Positions 51,004 to 53,914 of a stretch of 53,914 nucleotides of DNA are shown here, one piece after another. A program made the translations under genes and the position numbers. Position 1 is the first letter of the stretch, and the number at the start of each line of letters is the position of its first letter. The stretch comes from Chthonomonas sp. UBA6659. GTDB taxonomy: Bacteria; Armatimonadota; Fimbriimonadia; Fimbriimonadales; Fimbriimonadaceae. The DNA is taken from NCBI GenBank assembly GCA_002455425.1, contig DKKT01000090.1, forward strand, positions 1-53,914. Direction: 5' to 3'. The notes under the pieces are model-generated. The model saw only the letters and a program-made list of their open reading frames with translations. It did not search any database and was not told the DNA's origin.

Positions 51004-52287
51004 ATGCTCTCCGTCCTGCTTAGCGTCGCGATCGCGACCGAACCGATCGCTCCCGTCCGCACGGAGGTCATCCGTCCGATCCGGAACGCGACCTTCAACA
51101 AAGAGGGCAAAGCGAGGAAGCGCAAGCAAGGGGGCAACCCGCGCTTGCGCGAAGGCGTGCTCCTCTTCGACGGCGCACAAGATGGCAATCGTCAGGTCGA
51201 CCCTCAGATCGCGGTCGGTGGGGGTCATGTCGTCCACGCGACCAACAGCGGCATCGTCCTGTACGACAAGAAGGGCAACTACGTGGATGGCGTGCCGCAG
51301 TCGGAGTTCAACGGTGGTATCGATCCGAAGCTCTTCTTCGACGTTCACAACCGGGTCTTCGGGTTCGATCTCTGGAACCCGTGGGACGAGGCGAAGCTCA
51401 AGCCGGTCAACATTTCCGTCTCGGAGACCGACAATCCGAACGGCGCCTGGAACACCTACCCCGTCCCGGCGCCGAAGGGCGTCGACGGCGGAGCGATCGG
51501 ATACAGCCGGAAGTGGGTCGGCTACAGCTTCCCAGGCGGCGACCAGCGCACCTTCGTGATGCGCATGAGCCAACTCAAAGCCGGCCAACCGGCCACCGCC
51601 TATCACTTCTCCGGAAGTCTCGGCCACCCCGTGCTGACCCAAGACCGACTCGATGACCTCCACTTTGTTCAACTGACGGAGACGGACATCGTGATCCGAC
51701 GCGTGGGCGAGGGTCCTGGTGGCGCTCCGGCGGTCGTTTCCGAGGTCCGAGCGCCCCACCGCTGGCGGTCTTTCAAACGGCCGCCCGCGTCGCCGATGAA
51801 AGGCGTTACGCAGACCACCGCCTCCGGCGATCGCAACCCGAAGAACCTCGTGATCCAAAACGGGTCGATCTGGTTCTCCCACACGGTCGACGTCGATGGT
51901 CGGGCAGCCGTGCAGTGGCACCAAGTCCGACTGGACGGGACGTTCGTCCAAAGCGGACTCCTGGCCGGCCCCACCCGGAGCTTCATCCAGACGACGATCG
52001 CCGTCAACCGCCGCGGCGATGCCCTCGTCGGGTTCCAGGAGACGGGTGCCGACATGTTCATCTCGGCGCGTTGCGCGGTGCGGGCGGCCAATGACAAGCC
52101 CGGCACGCTGCGCGAGACCCTCAACCTCGCAGAGGGCGTCGCGGCGACCGAGGGCGGCGCTTGGGGCGACTACAGTGGCAGCGTGGTGGATGGCGACAAC
52201 CTGCTCGACCTGTGGACGGTTCAGAGCTTTGCCAACGACCGTGGGCGCGGGGGAACCGTCATCGCGCGAATTCCAGCGCCTCGCTAG
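51004..52287 (+). CDS. Secreted protein, possibly beta-propeller
   Basis: 427 residues with a short signal peptide (MLSVLLSVAIATEPIAP). A basic stretch (NKEGKARKRKQGGNPRLREG) is followed by repeated beta blades: DPQIAVGGGHVVHATNSGIVLYDKKG, DPKLFFDVHNRVFGF, KNLVIQNGSIWFSHTVDVDGRAAVQWHQVRLDG and TTIAVNRRGDALVGFQETG, ending WGDYSGSVVDGDNLLDLWTVQSF. The pattern is like sialidase- or Kelch-type propellers, without the Asp box. Function unknown. The leaderless element fixes ATG 51004 over an in-frame upstream ATG. Convergent with guaA, 1 base apart. Confidence 0.75.
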   Translation: MLSVLLSVAIATEPIAPVRTEVIRPIRNATFNKEGKARKRKQGGNPRLREGVLLFDGAQDGNRQVDPQIAVGGGHVVHATNSGIVLYDKKGNYVDGVPQSEFNGGIDPKLFFDVHNRVFGFDLWNPWDEAKLKPVNISVSETDNPNGAWNTYPVPAPKGVDGGAIGYSRKWVGYSFPGGDQRTFVMRMSQLKAGQPATAYHFSGSLGHPVLTQDRLDDLHFVQLTETDIVIRRVGEGPGGAPAVVSEVRAPHRWRSFKRPPASPMKGVTQTTASGDRNPKNLVIQNGSIWFSHTVDVDGRAAVQWHQVRLDGTFVQSGLLAGPTRSFIQTTIAVNRRGDALVGFQETGADMFISARCAVRAANDKPGTLRETLNLAEGVAATEGGAWGDYSGSVVDGDNLLDLWTVQSFANDRGRGGTVIARIPAPR

Positions 52288-52288
52288 C

Positions 52289-53827
52289 CTATTCCCACTC
52301 GATCGTGGCCGGGGGCTTGCTCGTCAGGTCGTAGAGCACCCGGTTGACGCCCTTCACTTCGTTCACGATCCGGTTCGCGACGTGCTCGAGAAACCGGAAG
52401 TCGAACGGAAACGCCTGCGCCGTCATCGCGTCCTCGCTTTGGACCGCACGCAGAACGATCGGGTGCTGGTAGGTGCGCTCGTCCCCCATCACACCCACGC
52501 TGCGCACGTCCAGGAGCGCCGCATACGATTGCCAGATCCCGGGGTGAAGGTCATGGGCGCGGATCTCGTCCCGGAAGATCGCATCCGCCTCCTGCACGAT
52601 CGCCACCCGTTCCGGCGTCACCTCCCCGAGGATGCGCACGGCAAGCCCGGGGCCGGGGAACGGCTCCCGCTCGACCATCTCCGCCGGGAGGCCGAGCTTC
52701 CGGCCGATCTCTCGTACCTCGTCTTTGAACAGCCACTTGAGCGGCTCGATGACGGTCATCTTCATCCAGTCGGGGAGGCCGCCGACGTTGTGGTGGGTCT
52801 TGATCTTGGCCGCCGTCGGGGAGCCGCTCTCGATCACATCGGGATAGAGCGTCCCCTGGGCGAGGAAATCGCAGCCCTGGAGCTCGTCGGCATGGGCCTC
52901 GAAGGCGCGCACGAACTCGGCCCCGATCACCTTGCGCTTCGCCTCCGGATCGGTCACCCCGGCGAGCGCGGCAAAGAACGTCGCCCGGGCGTCGATCGCC
53001 ACCAGATTCGGGTGGAACGCTTCGGTGAAGGCGCGCACGACCTGCTCGGCCTCGTTCTTGCGGAGCAGGCCGTGGTCGACGAACACGCAGGTCACCTGGT
53101 CGCCGAGCGCCTCCGCCATCAGGGCCGCGACGACCGAGCTGTCGACCCCGCCGCTGACCGCACACAGCACCCGCGCCTCCCCGACCCGGGCCCGGATGTC
53201 GCGGATGCTGTCCTCGATGAAGCTCTCGCTCGTCCAGTCGCCGCGCAGGCCGGCCTCATCGAAGAGGAAGCGCATGAGAACGGTCCGGCCGTCCGGCGTG
53301 TGGGACACTTCGGGATGGAACTGGACCCCGAACCGGTGTCCGGCGCGGTCTTCGAACGCCGCGATCGGGCAGGTGTCGGTCGAGGCGGTGACCTCGAATC
53401 CCGTCGGCTCGCGCAGGACCTGGTCGCCATGGCTCATCCAGACCTGATGGCGCGTGCCCCTGGCCCATATGCCGTCGAACAGCGGGCTGTCCTCCTCGAT
53501 CTCAAGGAAGGCGCGGCCGAACTCGCGATGATGGCCGGCCTCCACCGCGCCGCCGAGCTGGGCGCACATGGTCTGCTCGCCGTAGCAGATGCCGAGCACC
53601 GGCAAACCGGCCTCGAAAATCGCCTGCGGCGCGCATGGCGCGTTCGCCTCCAGCACCGAAGCCGGGCCGCCCGACAGGATCACCGCCTTCGGGTTCATGG
53701 AACGGAATGCGGCCTCCGCCGACTGGAACGGCACGATCTCGGAATAGACGCCCATCTCGCGCACGCGGCGCGCGATCAGCTGCGTGACCTGCGAGCCGAA
53801 GTCCAGGATCAGGATCTTGTCGTGCAT
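52289..53827 (-). CDS. guaA: GMP synthase (glutamine-hydrolysing)
   Basis: 512 residues. It aminates XMP to GMP. The N-terminal class I glutamine amidotransferase domain has the nucleophile Cys in VLGICYGEQTMC and the His-Glu pair in QFHPEVSHT. The ATP-pyrophosphatase domain has the P-loop SGGVDSSV (about residue 225) and the dimerisation part ends with PPATIEWE. It begins 12 bases after the guaB stop, so guaB-guaA is an operon for GMP synthesis from IMP. The N-terminal part (MHDKILILDFGSQVTQLIA) has a proteobacterial flavour to my eye, and this stretch seems GC-richer than the rest of the window. Confidence 0.97.
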   Translation of the reverse strand: MHDKILILDFGSQVTQLIARRVREMGVYSEIVPFQSAEAAFRSMNPKAVILSGGPASVLEANAPCAPQAIFEAGLPVLGICYGEQTMCAQLGGAVEAGHHREFGRAFLEIEEDSPLFDGIWARGTRHQVWMSHGDQVLREPTGFEVTASTDTCPIAAFEDRAGHRFGVQFHPEVSHTPDGRTVLMRFLFDEAGLRGDWTSESFIEDSIRDIRARVGEARVLCAVSGGVDSSVVAALMAEALGDQVTCVFVDHGLLRKNEAEQVVRAFTEAFHPNLVAIDARATFFAALAGVTDPEAKRKVIGAEFVRAFEAHADELQGCDFLAQGTLYPDVIESGSPTAAKIKTHHNVGGLPDWMKMTVIEPLKWLFKDEVREIGRKLGLPAEMVEREPFPGPGLAVRILGEVTPERVAIVQEADAIFRDEIRAHDLHPGIWQSYAALLDVRSVGVMGDERTYQHPIVLRAVQSEDAMTAQAFPFDFRFLEHVANRIVNEVKGVNRVLYDLTSKPPATIEWE

Positions 53828-53839
53828 GCGGCGCTCGGG

Positions 53840-53914
53840 CTACTCGGTGCGGTAGTTCGGGGCTTCCTTGGTGATCTGCACGTCGTGCACATGGCTCTCG
53901 CGCTGTCCGGCGCC
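53840..53914 (-). CDS. guaB: IMP dehydrogenase, C-terminal end only
   Basis: The last 24 codons and stop (CTA at 53840-53842 on the plus strand) are in the window; the rest lies beyond the right edge. The translation GAGQRESHVHDVQITKEAPN followed by YRTE matches the extreme C-terminus of GuaB (ESHVHDVxITKExPNY). IMP dehydrogenase oxidises IMP to XMP, the substrate of the GuaA encoded 12 bases downstream. Confidence 0.88.
   Translation of the reverse strand, partial: GAGQRESHVHDVQITKEAPNYRTE

Overview
The window is GC-rich, densely packed bacterial DNA with about 48 protein genes on both strands, one tRNA, two decayed loci and no rRNA, CRISPR array, transposase or phage gene that I could recognise. 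The mix of a DUF1549/DUF1553 cytochrome with its DUF1501 partner, a DUF1573 protein, a multiheme cytochrome, dockerin repeats, many lipoproteins and a stand-alone heptose-type nucleotidyltransferase points to a diderm of the Armatimonadota (Fimbriimonadia-like) or the Planctomycetota neighbourhood. This is inference from gene content, not a phylogenetic placement.

Layout. 0-2.7 kb (minus): efp, a Cys-rich six-helix membrane protein and rtcA (cut by the window edge). 2.8-5.7 kb (plus): a DUF1573 protein with what looks like a dead metalloprotease domain, then a phosphatase-like tetraheme cytochrome. 5.7-11.2 kb: a DUF4397 lipoprotein, a glycosyltransferase, a DinB-like protein, a LolA-like protein, a tiny membrane protein and an M1 aminopeptidase. 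11.3-18.9 kb (plus, tightly packed): metal/cobalamin binding lipoprotein, mtnP, HEAT-repeat protein, rpiB, a dead S41 protease and an active S41 protease. 18.9-20.8 kb: a decayed patch with an interrupted ORF and a tandem pair of paralogues, one frameshifted.

20.9-29.1 kb is a signalling island: an FHA membrane protein convergent with a Ser/Thr kinase, tRNA-Leu(UAA), and then a four-gene run of ECF sigma factor, small anti-sigma-like protein, TPR-CHAT (caspase-like) protease and secreted subtilase. The last three overlap or abut. This is the best candidate for an unusual system: its order of sigma factor, small partner and TPR-CHAT protease recalls the RpoE/Csx30/Csx29 part of type III-E CRISPR (Craspase), but with no CRISPR present.

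29.1-35.5 kb holds a VOC protein, lipoproteins, an SRPBCC protein, rfbD and a histidine kinase overlapping its neighbouring receiver gene tail to tail. 35.6-41.8 kb has the DUF1549/1553-DUF1501 pair and a dockerin-bearing secreted protein. 41.8-45.4 kb (minus) is a five-gene sugar operon (ROK kinase, deacetylase, class II aldolase, RfaE2-like, PIG-L deacetylase). 45.7-50.9 kb (minus) has ppk, ppx and an M3 peptidase. The right end is guaB-guaA, whose composition and sequence flavour differ somewhat from the rest.

A recurring element is a -10-like hexamer (TAnnnT type, often GGTAnnnT) lying only 6-8 nt before the start codon of about sixteen genes. It suggests widespread leaderless transcription and was used here to choose several start codons.
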